The position numbers were made by a program, and so were the translations under genes. DNA of 64,000 bases from Vitellaria paradoxa (Eukaryota > Streptophyta > Magnoliopsida > Ericales > Sapotaceae): contig CM034240.1 in NCBI GenBank assembly GCA_019916065.1, positions 43,411,180 to 43,475,179 of the forward strand, written 5' to 3'. The stretch's first letter is position 1. Each line of letters starts with the position of its first letter. Positions 1 through 11,892 of the stretch are shown here, in pieces. Under the pieces are notes generated by a model. It was not told where the DNA came from. It searched no databases and saw only the letters and a program-made list of their open reading frames with translations.

Positions 1-35
1 AATATTTCTCTCTCAATTTAATATTGTATTGAATT

Positions 36-203
36 TAAGGAGGCGTTTGGAATGACAAAAAATGAGATAAAGTAAAATAATTTAAAATAATTTGTGAATT
101 CGTAATTTTTAAAGTAAAGTAAAAAGTGAATAAGTTTCGAACATTTTTAAAAATTTTCAGAATCTTGTAACATTTTTTGTTTTATTTCACTAAACGCACC
201 TTA
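36..203. repeat. MITE, family A, copy 1
   Basis: Short element with imperfect terminal inverted repeats: the left end reads TAAGGAGGCGTTTGG and the right end CTAAACGCACCTTA. The inside is AT-rich and contains a 'gtaaaaagtgaataag' core that recurs, as 'agtgagataaaaagtgaa', in copies at about 27,461, 29,714 and 42,552. There is no coding capacity. The ends resemble non-autonomous hAT or Harbinger MITEs, but the superfamily is not settled because the target duplication is unclear. Confidence 0.55.
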
Positions 204-2449
204 GATGTTGTAGGTGCTATTGTGAGTTCGCATCTAGAGGTTTCACGTGACTGAACTTCAGGTGTCGGTGAGAGAAAACAAAGAGGGGGGAAGTTTATTC
301 AGGTGACTGAAAATATTATTTTTAATGTGATTCAAATGCATATAAAGTAATGTGATGTTTATTTAAATATTAAAATTAAAGGGACAACAACAAGTGTGAT
401 GCATGTGGTGTGAAAAATTTAATAAATATATTAATATGTATTATTTAATGTTACTTTTATTTATGTATTAAAATTAAAGAGACAACAACCAGTCTGGTGC
501 ACAGTGTGCGGAAAATCTTACCTTGAGAGCCGGTCTAAAACTACACATTAAAAATTAAAGTTAATAATATTAGGCATTATATAATAATACGGTATGAATA
601 TGTAATTACTTAAATAAAATAGGATAGGAATACATTAATCCTGAAACTATCATAATTTAATTTAATTTTAAATTATAAATTAATTATTTAATATATTTAT
701 AAATTTTTTAAGCATTTAAGCATGGACGCAAGCCGGCAAACGGTGTCTTTAATTATAAGACATGAGATGTATTTCGATTGTTAATTCCGTGGATCCTACT
801 CTATCCCATGTTATTTGTTTACGGGATATATGGCCTGTTTAGCTCAAAAAAAAAAAAAAAAAAACTCTAAATTTCTTTAACTTCTAAATTTTTTAACTTT
901 TACCCAACAGTAAAAATATATATATATATATTACACAAATAAAATTACCAACTTTTTTAAATTTCTCTGACTTTTAAAATTTTACCAAATGCAAGAAAGT
1001 CCCAAAATTTTCAAATATTTTACTTTTTTAATTCACCAAACAGGCCATAAAATTCCTTCGAACGGCATATTCTTCACAATGAATGAATATACCATATGTA
1101 TTATACATCTAATATGCGAATTAGTTTCTCACTATGATTTAAAAGTTTATAATTATTTTGTGTCAAATTATATCTTTTATTTTATTTTATATTTCATCAA
1201 GTAAATATAAAAAAAAAAAAATCCCATACATAATGAGTTTAAAGAAGAAATATCTCAGTTACCACACAGAGATTTGTGGACTGAAAAACAGTTTACATCC
1301 CAGAAGGTGGACTGAAAGTTTACCCAAAGAAGGTTGGGGCAGGATTTGCCATGGTCTGTTCGAAGTATAAATGACCACTGCCCTTAACAGGCCAAGGGTA
1401 CAAGATGGGGTTCTTTGAAATATATATATATATATATATATATGTATAACTCTATCATAGAATGGATGTGTGTGCATGGGGGGTAGTTTGCTTGCATTTA
1501 TAACCCGTTCTATCATTTTCTCCATCTTGATTGCTATTCCATCTTTGTAGCAAGCAAGAACCAGTTACCCATATTACCATTTCACAAGATTGGATGGAAT
1601 TGATCATGTCATCACAACCCATTCACTTTTTTCTCAGGTAGAGATTGTCGTATTCTTGAAAGAGCCTCATTTACTACCAATCAACGTTATGTTTCCTTCT
1701 ATTTTTTCTTCTTTTTTTGGTACACTGGATTATTATTATTTTTTTTAACAGCTAATATTTATCTCTTGTACACACCCGAAGGTCGAAAATTTTCTATAAA
1801 TGACTGTTGCACTTCACATTTTCTTTTTTTTTTTTTTAAGTTTGAAACTCATTCAAATGACCAAAATGTCATTTGAGTCATTAACTTTTTATATTAATTT
1901 TATCAAATTGTCAAAAAATATAAGAAGTGTGACCTATTAGTATAGTATAATTATAAAATAATTTTTAAGAAAATTTAAATTTGGCAACTTAATTAACAAA
2001 ATTAGAACGAAAATTTTTAATCAGCATAAATTCTTGCACTGTTGATTTTTGATTAAGAAATGAAACCTTTGTATTCTCAAATTTATAGAATTGTAAGTTC
2101 GACGATATTTGATAATTCCATAAATGGATAAACTTTTCATGTGATTTGAATTAATAAAATTGCCCTCATTTGTTTGATATAGCTTTAAAAGAAAGGGCAA
2201 TTAAGTCTTTCAATTCATATTTTTATTCCATTGCTAAATATTTTATGCATACTAAGCACTAGTAAAAATAATTTTATAAGGAGATTTATAATGATTTTTA
2301 AATATTTTCTACTACATAATCTAATATCTTTTATGCGTGAAAATAATTAATTTGATTCTTGTAATTGCACTCTATCATGGATTTCTGACTACATTTTTCA
2401 TGTAGGATCCTCTTATGTTTTCTTTCTTCGACCTCGCGTTATGGAAGAA
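204..2449. other. Gene-free AT-rich stretch
   Basis: No coding region is supported here. The stretch holds one MITE (830-1048), an (AT)n microsatellite near 1,421-1,443, several A and T homopolymer runs and otherwise AT-rich sequence. The short open frames at about 1,000-1,520 have no recognisable domain and overlap each other on both strands, so they are taken as chance. Confidence 0.6.
830..1048. repeat. MITE with ATGGCCTGTTT termini
   Basis: The left end reads ATGGCCTGTTTAGCTCAA. The right end, read on the minus strand, is ATGGCCTGTTTGGTGAAT, giving at least 11 matching terminal bases. The inside is A/T homopolymer-rich and non-coding. Ends of the type 'GGCCTGTTTGG' are common in plant MITEs. 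The flanking target duplication is ambiguous because the flank is AT-rich. Confidence 0.6.
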
Positions 2450-2743
2450 AGAAAAGAAAGAACTGGCCCCTTCGGGGGTGGTCGAGCGGAAGTTCGGGGG
2501 CGTCTAAGGGCCTGGGCCGCGTGCGGTCTCAGGTTTGACTCTCCTTCGGGAGGGTGGGTTACCGCTTTGGCGGGCTTCTAACAGCTCCCCTCGATCGAGC
2601 CGGTCAGCCAGGGCTTACCTAGGCTGGTTTACCACCTCGTGAGCCATTGTCGGCTTGGTCCACGGGGCGGGCTTCACCGAGTGCGCACCTTCGGGTAGCG
2701 GCTGCGGGCTTCTTCCCGACCCACAGAAGAAAAGAAAAAACTG
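2450..2743 (+). mobile_element. tRNA-derived SINE with target-site duplication
   Basis: A GC-rich island in AT-rich DNA. A box-A-like segment (GGTGGTCGAGCGG, about 2,477) and a box-B-like segment (AGGTTTGACTC, about 2,531) mark a tRNA-derived head. The body is bounded by a 16-bp target duplication, AGAAAAGAAAGAACTG at 2,450-2,465 and AGAAAAGAAAAAACTG at 2,728-2,743, with one mismatch. The 3' half (GAGCCGGTCAG..., TTACCTAGGCTGGTTTACC) recurs in a second, more diverged copy at 13,403-13,650. There is no coding capacity. Confidence 0.75.
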
Positions 2744-4744
2744 AAAATTAGTATCGACAATAACTAATTTTATTACGGGATAACTCATGATATTTTTATT
2801 GATCTATTGTTTGCACAATACTAGTTTTAAATTGCGGAGGCATTTGGAGTTCTTAAAAAGTTAAAAAAAAAAAGCTAAAATTGATGTTGAAGTGATATAA
2901 AAGTGACACATGACGAGATTTAATTGAAGAAAATTAAAAATTTTTATTTTTATTTTTTTGAAACGCTCTGAAAAAATTTAAGAATCCAGTACATGTGCTC
3001 ATCTAATTAACTAGACTCAAGCCGTTGCCTTACCTACCTCCATAAAATCCAATTATAGACTTGGTTGAACCAATCCGGAGGAAATCAAAGCTAAAATTTG
3101 GTTGGTAAGCTGCGAATCTCCACGTGTAATTAATTTTTGTTCCCAAATTTAGTGTCCAGTGCTCGAACTTTCTCCTCGATCGTTATTGATTTGCTAGGCC
3201 TATTTTCTTGAATCCACATTACGCATGGAGGAAAGTGAATTCGTACATATACCTATCAAGAAAAATTACATAAAAATGAAATTTTACTAAAAGTATTTTA
3301 TTTCTATGATTTCAACTCTTTGGAATATCAAAAAGGTGAATTTTAAAAAATTAAAATTCTAAATCTTTGAATTTTTACAAAACAATGAAAAAAAAATTCT
3401 GGACTAAAATTTATATTTTAATGAAATAAAAAAAATTTAAAATTCTAAATACGTGAAATTTTCCTCCATGTGCAATTGGGTTCATTTGGTTTCTGTATGA
3501 TGTGTAATTTGTTTTGCATTAAATGTGATTGGATTGGAATAAAATTCATGCATATGGAATTTTAACTTTTCATTTCATTAAAATTGAATTTTCAATACAG
3601 AACTTAATTTTTTTTTTGGAAATTTTTTCTTAAAAGTTCATGAATTTAAAATTTTATTTCGTTGGCATTTCAAAAATTGGGCTCATGAAAGTAAAATATT
3701 TTTATAAAAATTATTTATTTATTTATTTATTTTTTGGGAATTTTTCCAACTTACAACCATCCATGCTATATATACTCAGCTAAGTCAGCTCTTTACCACA
3801 TAGACAAAAGGGTGCCAAATTAATAGCAACTACTTCCCCAAACAGTTAAAGAGTCAAGCATAGGGATGGATTTCTCAGAAATTGGTTAATATTTATGCTT
3901 TGCAATTTGCGCTGTATGTGTCATATGTAGCATTTGAAGTGATCATTCCATTTAAAAGTTTGTATCGCCCTCTTTCAATTTTAGAATGGCCTGTGGCATG
4001 AAAAATGCAAAGCTTATTTGTGGGGGGAATTTTGAGCCCTTCTTTTTTTATTTTAATTTTATAGACCCTCCTTCAATGTGCCCGTAGGTCTCTATTCAGT
4101 GTGAATGTGTATATAAGAAAATAGTGAAATAAAATGGTCGAAAGCAGTCTATAATCATGAACTCTTCGATATTTAAATTAGTTGCAGGTATGAGGGAGAG
4201 AGGAAGAGAGAGAGAGAGGGGAACCCCTTACCTTGATACATTCCTGTTATTTATAGGGTAACTATCTGACATAATTTATATTAATTTGACTATATAGCAG
4301 TAGTAGATGGTAACATTAAATAGTAAATAATGTAAGTTTCGGACCTGTGAGAAAGTGACTTTTTATACATATTTTGTAGATCGTATCCTCTTATGTACTT
4401 GAATGTAGCAAATTAAATAATTATATAATTAATAATCAAATTATTGAATCTTAATTTAAGGAAAATATATCCTCTGATCTGATCGGGGTGTAATTTATGA
4501 TAGGAGAAGCACTATTATGGTCGGGTAGTATATTTTTTGACCGCATAATAACATAGGGATAATTCAACTGATAAAATTTTAGTTTCATTCTGTAATAGTT
4601 ACTAGTTTGAATTTTTATTGAAGACTTACCCAATTGTTAATTCGAGGATTACAAAAATTAGTCGAAATATTCATAAATTAACTGAGAACAACCTGAGTTG
4701 CAAGAAAAATGCAAAGCACACTTCAAAAACTGTGAGATATATAA

Positions 4745-4779
<35 letters not shown>

Positions 4780-7181
4780 CAAAACTGTAAGCTTGAAAGA
4801 GAGAAGAAGACTGTCCTCTTTCTTATGCTGTTCTCTTTCTTTTGGAACCGTTGAAGTCACAAATTGCGGAAGGCAGATAAAAAGAGGGGGAAATGACAGA
4901 AATTGTCAAGAAAATTAGTTATTTTATGTATTATTAAAATAAAAAAATTAGAAAAAATGGAATAATAATTATAATAGTAATTTAAAAAAAAAAAAAAACA
5001 AGATGTCAAGAGAAATAACTTTTCCTTTCTTTTTTCCCACATGTACTTTTGTTCCTTTTTACTTTAAAAATCGAATAAAGAGAGAAAAAAAAATTAATCT
5101 TCGAATAGAAATTTCAAAGCCCTAAAATAAATTCATTGAATGCTCAACTCAGAATTTCTAAGCCCATTTTAATAAGGGTGTAATTGTCTGAATATATTGT
5201 GATTTTAACAATTTTAATCAATCGTATAGTCCAATATATATATATATATATAATTCATCGCAGCAAAAGGGGACATTGGGTATCCAAACTTCACAGGTAA
5301 GGTGAGCGTAGGGTTATAAAAGGAACAGAGTTATTTGGCTTCACTCAAATTTGATTAGGTTATAACTCGCTCAAACTTGATTAAATAAATTCGACTAGAT
5401 AAGTATAATCAGAGTTTGTTTTGATCAATAAAGGCTCCGGTCAAACGAACAACTACTATAAATTTTTATAAATCTCCAACAACTCCTCTACCTCTAATTT
5501 TTCCGTATTACGAATTTCAAAAAATTTCAATATCTTGCTAAAAAAAAAATATGGAAGTAGTTAACTGAATGTATAAATTTTTTATACAATCATATTTTTC
5601 GTGTCGAAATCTTTCAAACGAATACCATTGTCGCTATTTTTTGTAATTTTTTTGAATCCGTAGGAATAGATATGGAAAATCGTTCCCACAGTTTCAAACT
5701 TTTCATAAAAAAAAAGGTACTAAAATCAATCCCAAATCCATATTTTATCTCAATTTATCTTATTTTTTTTACTCCGAATAGAGTCAAAGTATAAAATGTC
5801 AAACTATATTGGCTCTATTTGGTGGCAAATAAAATAAAATAAAATCTTACAAATCTCTACAAATACGAATTACGAGACAATAAAATTTAAATTCTTCACT
5901 CACTGCACGAATTACGAAATATTTACTTTTACAATTTTATTTTATTTTATACACTTTTATATAACTCCAAACACACCCATTATTAAATTTATACACAGTT
6001 ATATTTCATTCAATTTCGAGCCGATTAGTGAGTCATTTGAATTCAATTTAAAAGACAAATGAATTATTCATTAACACTACTCTCCGTTAGTAAATAGAAA
6101 ATGGCCATTCATCCATCGATCCAAAATTTTCATCAACCAAAAAATGGAAAAGAAAAGAAATAAGTAAGCAGCAGGAAGGTTAAGCAAGGAAGAGAAAAAG
6201 GCAGGTATGAGGAGGAAACGGATACGCACGAGCCCCCTAGCCTCCAAAAAAATCATAACAAATCGATGTCGCTATATGGATGCTCTTCTAGAGCCAACAG
6301 CTTGCCGTGTCAACCTCACTTCGCTCGTACCCCATACAAATTTAGAAACATTTGGTGCATGTTAGGAACTCAAAAAATAAAAATTTTTAATAACTTTTGA
6401 TTTTTTTTTTTAACACTGAGCAATACCTCAAAAGTTGTTAAAACTTTTTTAAAATTTCTCAAACTTTTTTATCAAACAACTAAAAGTTCCTAAAAACTTC
6501 TTCAACTTTTTACCAAATAGCCAAAAATTTTTAAAAGTTGCTGAAAATTTTAAATTTTTACCAAACGCATAAAAAATTACACCTAACAACTTTTGTCAAA
6601 AAATTATTAAAAATTTGTAAAAGTTAGTTTTATGTTTGCCAAAGAAATAAAGTTAAATAAAATTAATAGAATTTGATTTTTTTAGTATGCCAAACACCTT
6701 TTATGTTTGATTAGTAGATAGAATGTAGGGGATAATACTCATGATTAAATATAATGGGAGATTAATTTTTGTGCAGGATTAATTCTTTTATAATTGGTTA
6801 GTGTAGAACTAAGGGATTTAATTTAATGTGAGATTAAGTGAGAGATAATATTTAACTTTTTTTTTTCAGCAGGAACAATTCGGAAAATGGGGGTGGCATT
6901 AAATTGTTAAATAATAATCTGGGGTTACTTATAATTGATTGGTAAAATTAATTATATTAATGATTATATCAAAAAATAATCTGAGTTTAATTACAATTGA
7001 TTGGTAAAATAAATAATAATAGTTATATCAATCAATTAAGGACATTTAAATTATTTTTTTTATTTCTTTACTCATATTATCCAAATAGTCTATATCAAAT
7101 TACGTATTCACACTAACAAATATGAAATATAATAAATTCTACAAATAATATATTCCAATTTGGTGTTATAATTGAGTAATC
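2744..7181. other. Gene-free AT-rich stretch
   Basis: No gene is supported. Visible contents are an (ATGT)n microsatellite at about 4,752-4,779, an (AT)n run near 5,235, GAGA runs near 4,200, and MITE-like segments such as 5,812-5,988 (ends resembling family A). A slightly more GC-rich island at about 6,100-6,340 has no open frame of note. Open frames in this range are short, low-complexity and unrelated to anything I recognise. Confidence 0.55.
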
Positions 7182-7415
7182 AAATATGAGGAGGAACCCA
7201 TCATTGGTTAGTCCAGTGGAAGCGGGAGTCAAGTCTAAGACTTAAGTGATATACTCAGGTCACAGGTTCGATTCTCATCATCTAGAACGGTCAGGATTTA
7301 AGTAGGGAGCCGTGGCGGTGGGTTGCTGTCCTAGTTCCCTCGAGAGTTTGTAACTCAGTGGGTAAAACTGTTGGGTGATTTATCCTATTACAAAAAAAAA
7401 AAAAATATGAGAAGG
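7182..7415 (+). mobile_element. tRNA-derived SINE with poly(A) tail and target duplication
   Basis: The head carries a box-A-like TTGGTTAGTCCAGTGG (about 7,205) and a box-B-like CAGGTTCGATTCTC (about 7,264), the two internal RNA polymerase III promoter blocks. The body is about 200 bp and ends in an A-run at about 7,391-7,404. The flanks repeat AAATATGAGGAGG (7,182-7,194) as AAATATGAGAAGG (7,403-7,415), a 13-bp target duplication with one mismatch. It is a different SINE family from the one at 2,450, with an insertion about 0.8 kb upstream of the CASP-like gene. Confidence 0.75.
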
Positions 7416-7603
7416 AGTTACTAATATCACTTTTAATGTTAACCATCTGACACTAAAATTGTAAATTATTTGATCAAATTTGGACAATTCATAATAAAAG
7501 TAAAATTTTTAAACTTAATTTTATTATAGTTGTTTGAATTTAATCAAACTCATAACCTAATATGGCATAAAAAAGTGAAGTTAATTCCTCAAATCCATCA
7601 AAT

Positions 7604-7766
7604 ATAGGGGCTGTTTGGCCAACTTTCAAATACCAAAAACACCAAAAAGTTACAAAAAGTTTGTACTTTCTTCCAATTAAATTTTGTCACATATCACCTT
7701 TACATCAAATTTTTGTATTTTTATTGTACTTTTTGGACAATTTTTTTTCAACCAAACACCCCCATA
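7604..7766. repeat. MITE, family B
   Basis: The ends are inverted: the left reads TAGGGGCTGTTTGGC, and the right, on the minus strand, reads TATGGGGGTGTTTGGT. The AT-rich inside resembles the segments at 8,454, 9,278, 9,769 and 11,738. It is non-coding. The chance open frame that crosses it is not a gene. Confidence 0.5.
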
Positions 7767-8073
7767 GCTTACAATTTATTGGTGTTTATTGCAGTACGAC
7801 TTTCATTATAATTTTGTTTTTAGGCAAAACACCAAATGGATTAAAAAAAATCATGAAAATGACGTTCTTATTTTAGTATTAAAATTATGAAACCGGGGCA
7901 TGTGATTTAGGGTAATGTCTCTCTATTTTTCCATTTAATTCTTTTCTTTTTTATTATTCTTATTTTTCTTCTATTGACAGTCGAGTGAGGGTTGAAATCT
8001 AGAACCCGCTTTTCCCGGAATTTAAAAAGCGGTATTCACTCCCCCCAAAACTTTTCCCCCCCTTAAACTTTGC

Positions 8074-8107
8074 CCTCTCTCTCTCTCTCTCTCTCTCTCT
8101 ATAAATA
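8074..8107 (+). promoter_or_regulatory. CT microsatellite abutting a TATA box (CASP-like gene promoter)
   Basis: An uninterrupted CT run of about 13 units is followed directly by TATAAATA at 8,100-8,107. The TATA box lies 127 bases before the CASP-like start codon, a normal distance for a plant core promoter with a ~100-base leader. Pyrimidine patches next to TATA boxes are common in plant promoters. The assignment to this gene is inferred from position and strand. Confidence 0.6.
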
Positions 8108-8233
8108 CCACCATAACTTCCCACTTCTCCATCTCTGTCAGTTACTGGCACTTTCTGCGTTTCTCCCCTGTTTTTGCTCTGTTTTCTCCAGTTTTCAATT
8201 CCCAGTCCCATCACTTTCAGACCTCTCACAACC

Positions 8234-9108
8234 ATGGATGGCCCTGAAGCAAAAATTACCAAAAACCCACTTCTCAAGGCTCACAAATACTCGTACCCAG
8301 CCCAAATTTTCCTGAGATTTTCAGCCACCGTCTCCTCATTAGCAGCTGCTTGGATTATGTTCACTAACAAACAGAGCACTGTGATATTTGAAATCCCTGT
8401 TGATGCCAAGTACAGCTACTCCTCTGCTTTCAAGTAAGTTGAATTCCATTTAAAGGGTGTTTGGGTTACCAAAACTTACCTATTTTTATTAATTTTTTCT
8501 AATTAAAATTTATTAAATGTCATTTTTACATAATTTTTTATATTTTCATTGTAGTTTTTTTTACCTTATATAAACACCACCGGATTCTAATTTGGGAGTT
8601 CATCCTTTTTTTTTTCTTTCTTTTTTTTTAAGTGCTTCAATTTTTTTTTTTTTCAATTTTGTAGGTTTCTAGCTGTCGCAAATCTTATTGCATGTATCTT
8701 CTCTGTGGTGTCTCTGTTTGTTGCTGTCGTTCTTGCTTGGAACTGCTCCGATCGCCCCAACAACTACTCCTACATTTTCCTGCACGATATGGTAAACTTT
8801 CTTTCTTGCCAACCAAACAGCCCATCTCAATTTGGGGATGAAAATAGGAGAAGGGTTTTGAAGATTTACTAGATTTATTTTGGCAGGTTGTGATGATGTT
8901 GGTGATCTCTGCTTGCTCTGCTGCGACTGCGATTGGATTTGTGGGTCGATATGGGAATAGTCACACTGGTTGGGTTGCCATTTGTGACCATTTCGGAAGA
9001 TTCTGTCACAGAGCGACTGTATCTATCACTTTATCTTACTTCACTTTTTTCTTTTATCTGATTCTCACTCTCATGTCTGCTTATGAGGCCAGGAGAATTC
9101 ATGTCTGA
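8234..9108 (+). CDS. CASP-like protein (CASPL family, DUF588), three exons
   Basis: The exons join in frame at 8234-8433, 8665-8791 and 8887-9108 with GT-AG introns, giving 182 residues, a normal length for the family. Four membrane segments are visible. TM1 (about residues 24-42) carries the family's arginine in FLRFSATVSSLAAAW. TM2 (about 68-84) lies in FLAVANLIACIFSVV. TM3 begins just after a conserved aspartate (FLHDMVVMMLVISACSAA). TM4 is FFFYLILTLMSAYEARR. The extracellular loop GRYGNSHTGWVAICDHFGRFC has the cysteine pair and the GNSHxGW motif seen in CASPL1-type members. Casparian strip membrane proteins and their relatives are plasma-membrane scaffolds that organise cell-wall domains; the role of this particular member is unknown. 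The ATG at 8,234 is chosen because it starts the in-frame N-terminal tail and follows the TATA box by 127 bases. Intron 1 holds a small MITE. The best fit is subgroup 1, possibly 1F, but the subgroup is less certain than the family. Confidence 0.9.
8454..8580. repeat. MITE-like insertion in intron 1 of the CASP-like gene
   Basis: The left end is GGGTGTTTGGGTTACC and the right end, on the minus strand, is GTGGTGTTTATATAAGG. The inside resembles the family B segments at 9,278 and 9,769. It lies wholly within intron 1 and does not touch either splice site. Confidence 0.4.
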
Positions 9109-9277
9109 AGCTTTTGATTCAGTTGAAGAGAGAGAGAGATGGAATGGGTGATGAATATGGTGAAATAGGTCTTGTGTTGTCAAAATGTCAAATGACTTGT
9201 GTACTTTCTTAGAACTGCAAATTTATTGGTTTCATTTAGCAAATTACTTGAAGAGATGGGTGAATGTCATTTTATTT

Positions 9278-9437
9278 TGGGTCTTGTTTGGTAATATCAA
9301 AAGTCATCAAAACTCAATAACTTTAATTAATTTTTTGTATTTTTTTAAATTAAATTTTTTCATATATTATTTTTATGTTACATTTTTTTACTTTTTTTTA
9401 TTTTTTAGCTAATTTTTTATTAATCAAACGCCTTCTT
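9278..9437. repeat. MITE, family B
   Basis: The left end is TGGGTCTTGTTTGGTAAT and the right end is ATTAATCAAACGCCTTCTTA. The inside shares the string 'aactttaattaattttttgta' type of AT-rich sequence with the copy at 9,769. It is non-coding. Confidence 0.5.
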
Positions 9438-9768
9438 AATTGTTTACTGACTCCCAAAAAATAAAAAAAAAATTGTCAAATATGTTTGATTAGTGATGAA
9501 TGAGTGGGTATTTATGATAATTACGGAGTCGCTTAGAGTGTAAAATAACAATAAAAAAATCAAAAGTGAATTTGTTTAGAATTTAGAGGGTAAAAAGTAG
9601 TTTTGAAATGATAGTTGAATATTTATGTTTGATTTGATATAAAATTGTTAAAAATTATATAAAGTGACATATATTAGATAATCTTGAAAATTTGTGAAGT
9701 TATGTGAACTTTTTTGATATAAATATTAATGTAATTTTTTTAAAAATCTACTAAAATTCATTGAAATG

Positions 9769-9898
9769 AAGGCCTTGTTTGGTATCACTAAAAATCATTA
9801 AAATTTATCAACTTTAATTATTTTTTATACTTTTTTTTAATTAAAATTTTACACATTTTATTTTTATGTTATATTTTTTGTCAATCAAACACTTCTGA
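9769..9898. repeat. MITE, family B
   Basis: The left end is AAGGCCTTGTTTGGTATC and the right end is TCAATCAAACACTTCTGA. The inside closely follows the copy at 9,278, including 'atcaactttaatta' and 'tatttttatgttatatttt'. It is non-coding. Confidence 0.5.
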
Positions 9899-11737
9899 AA
9901 TATAATAGTTTGTTTTAACAGATTTTGATAAATTAAAAAAAGTCCGTTGGAAATTTTTTAAGTTTGAAAAATAGAAATTTTGAAAATTTTTTGAATTTGA
10001 ATGGGGCTCTAAAAGGTCCTTTAAATAAAGGATCTAGTAAGGAAAAAAACAAGGCTATAGTAAATGAAGGTACACGGGAGAGAATATAAAATTTTAAATG
10101 TATGATTTCATTTGAGTAAATTAAAAAAAAATAATAATATTTTAATTCAATTATTTTTAGTTTCTCAAATTTTATATATTTTATTTTACTTTTTATCACA
10201 AATCAGATATAAAGAGTCATTTAAAATTTGTATTTTTAACGAATCTTTAATTCAAATATAATTTTGCAAATAATTTAGAGAAATTATTTTTATATAATTC
10301 TTTACATTAGATAATATTATAGTAATCCTTTACATTCGATTAGATATTATATGAATTCACTAAAATAGAATACATAAATATGTTAGCGTAGACCTCTTTT
10401 TATTTTTAAGGAGAATAAGCTTAAGATAACTAATTTGAATGTCATAAATATCAAAAATCAGCTAAGTAGTAAAATTTATTGATATAACTCGACTTTGTTA
10501 ATGAGAAAACAAAATAAAAAATATTAAAAAAAGTATAAAATATAAAATTTGTAATTTGAATTAAAAAATAGAATATTAATAATTAATTTATTAATTTAAT
10601 TATTTTTAATTTTACTCTTTTTTTAATCCCAAATGAAAGCAAAATTAATTTTGAATTATTTCACTCTTTTTCTCACAACAAAATTTTGATCTAAACTCTA
10701 AAGTTATTAAAATTTTATTATTTAAAGTGACTGAACATGATAAAGTCAAATCCTCCCGATGTTAATTTCACAATGAATTTTTTTTTTCTTTTTATAATAA
10801 TTTCTTCTGATTAGGGATCCATTTTTCGTAGTAGTTGGAAGCAGAAGTTTCAATTTGGATTGGGTGGTCCAGGTGAAGCCCAGTTAACAGACTTTGCTCC
10901 GTTTTTTGTCAATTAGGCATCAAAATGGGCATTTATGGCCCAACTAAAACTCAATTAATCAACCTAACTCCATAAATGCTATTTGCTTACTATGATCCCA
11001 TCTGGAGTAGCTCTAAAAACTATTCAAAATTTTTTATTAATTTTTATCTGCTTAGAGATAGGTAAATTTTTATAAATTTTTTACAATTTTTTTTATAATT
11101 TCTATAAATCTCAACAAATTTCAATAAAATTTTAAAAAATGTCCAAAAAATTATGTGTAAAATTCCACTCGATTTTTATAACTCCTAATGGCTCCTTAAA
11201 AAATTTAAAAATCTTTATAAACCTCGATGAAACACTAATTTTTGTACGTAATTACACGAATTATAAGACTATACTAAACTCCTATCAAAGTTAATGTGAT
11301 TATGGTGGTCGCAGAATTTATTTATTTATTATTTTCTTTTCTTAGAACGAGTCATTTGTCTCCTTTGATAAACCCACTAAATGATTATCTCTTTTTTTGT
11401 TTTTTTTTTTTACACAAGTCAAGGGTATTTTTAGTAATTTTTTCCAATGAATTTCTTAAAATATATTAAAAATACTATTTTTTCATTTTATAATTTTTTA
11501 TTCAATTTGTTCTCTGATAATATTTTTAAACAATTCGTGATCATTGAATTAAAATCTAATAATTTAAATACGTTGATAATTTTTTAAATTAAAAATTATA
11601 TAAATGTATCTAAAATGTCACATTTTTATCCGACGATCCGGTCTTATCGTCCCATTTGCCAGCGCTCGCAAATCCTCACACAAACCCCAGTAGCTTATTG
11701 CTCGAGTGGGTGCTAGTCTGTTGTCACTGTTAAGAGG

Positions 11738-11892
11738 TAGAAGCTGTTTGGCCCAAAAAAAAAAATAATAATAATAATAAAATAAAATATAAAAAATTAT
11801 TAATTTTTTCTAATCAAATTTTGTCATATATTATTTTTACATCAAATTTTTGTATTTTTCTTTTACTTTTTAACCAACCAAACATCCCTATA
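11738..11892. repeat. MITE, family B
   Basis: The left end is TAGAAGCTGTTTGGCCC and the right end, on the minus strand, is TATAGGGATGTTTGGTTGG. It contains an (ATA)n run and A-tract. The inside shares 'tcatatattatttttacatc' with the copy at 7,604. Confidence 0.5.

Noticed and set aside
7999..8315. Open frames on both strands across the CASP-like promoter and first exon
   Set aside because: They are shadows of the CT microsatellite and of the CASP-like exon 1; only the frame from 8,234 joins the next exons in a known family.
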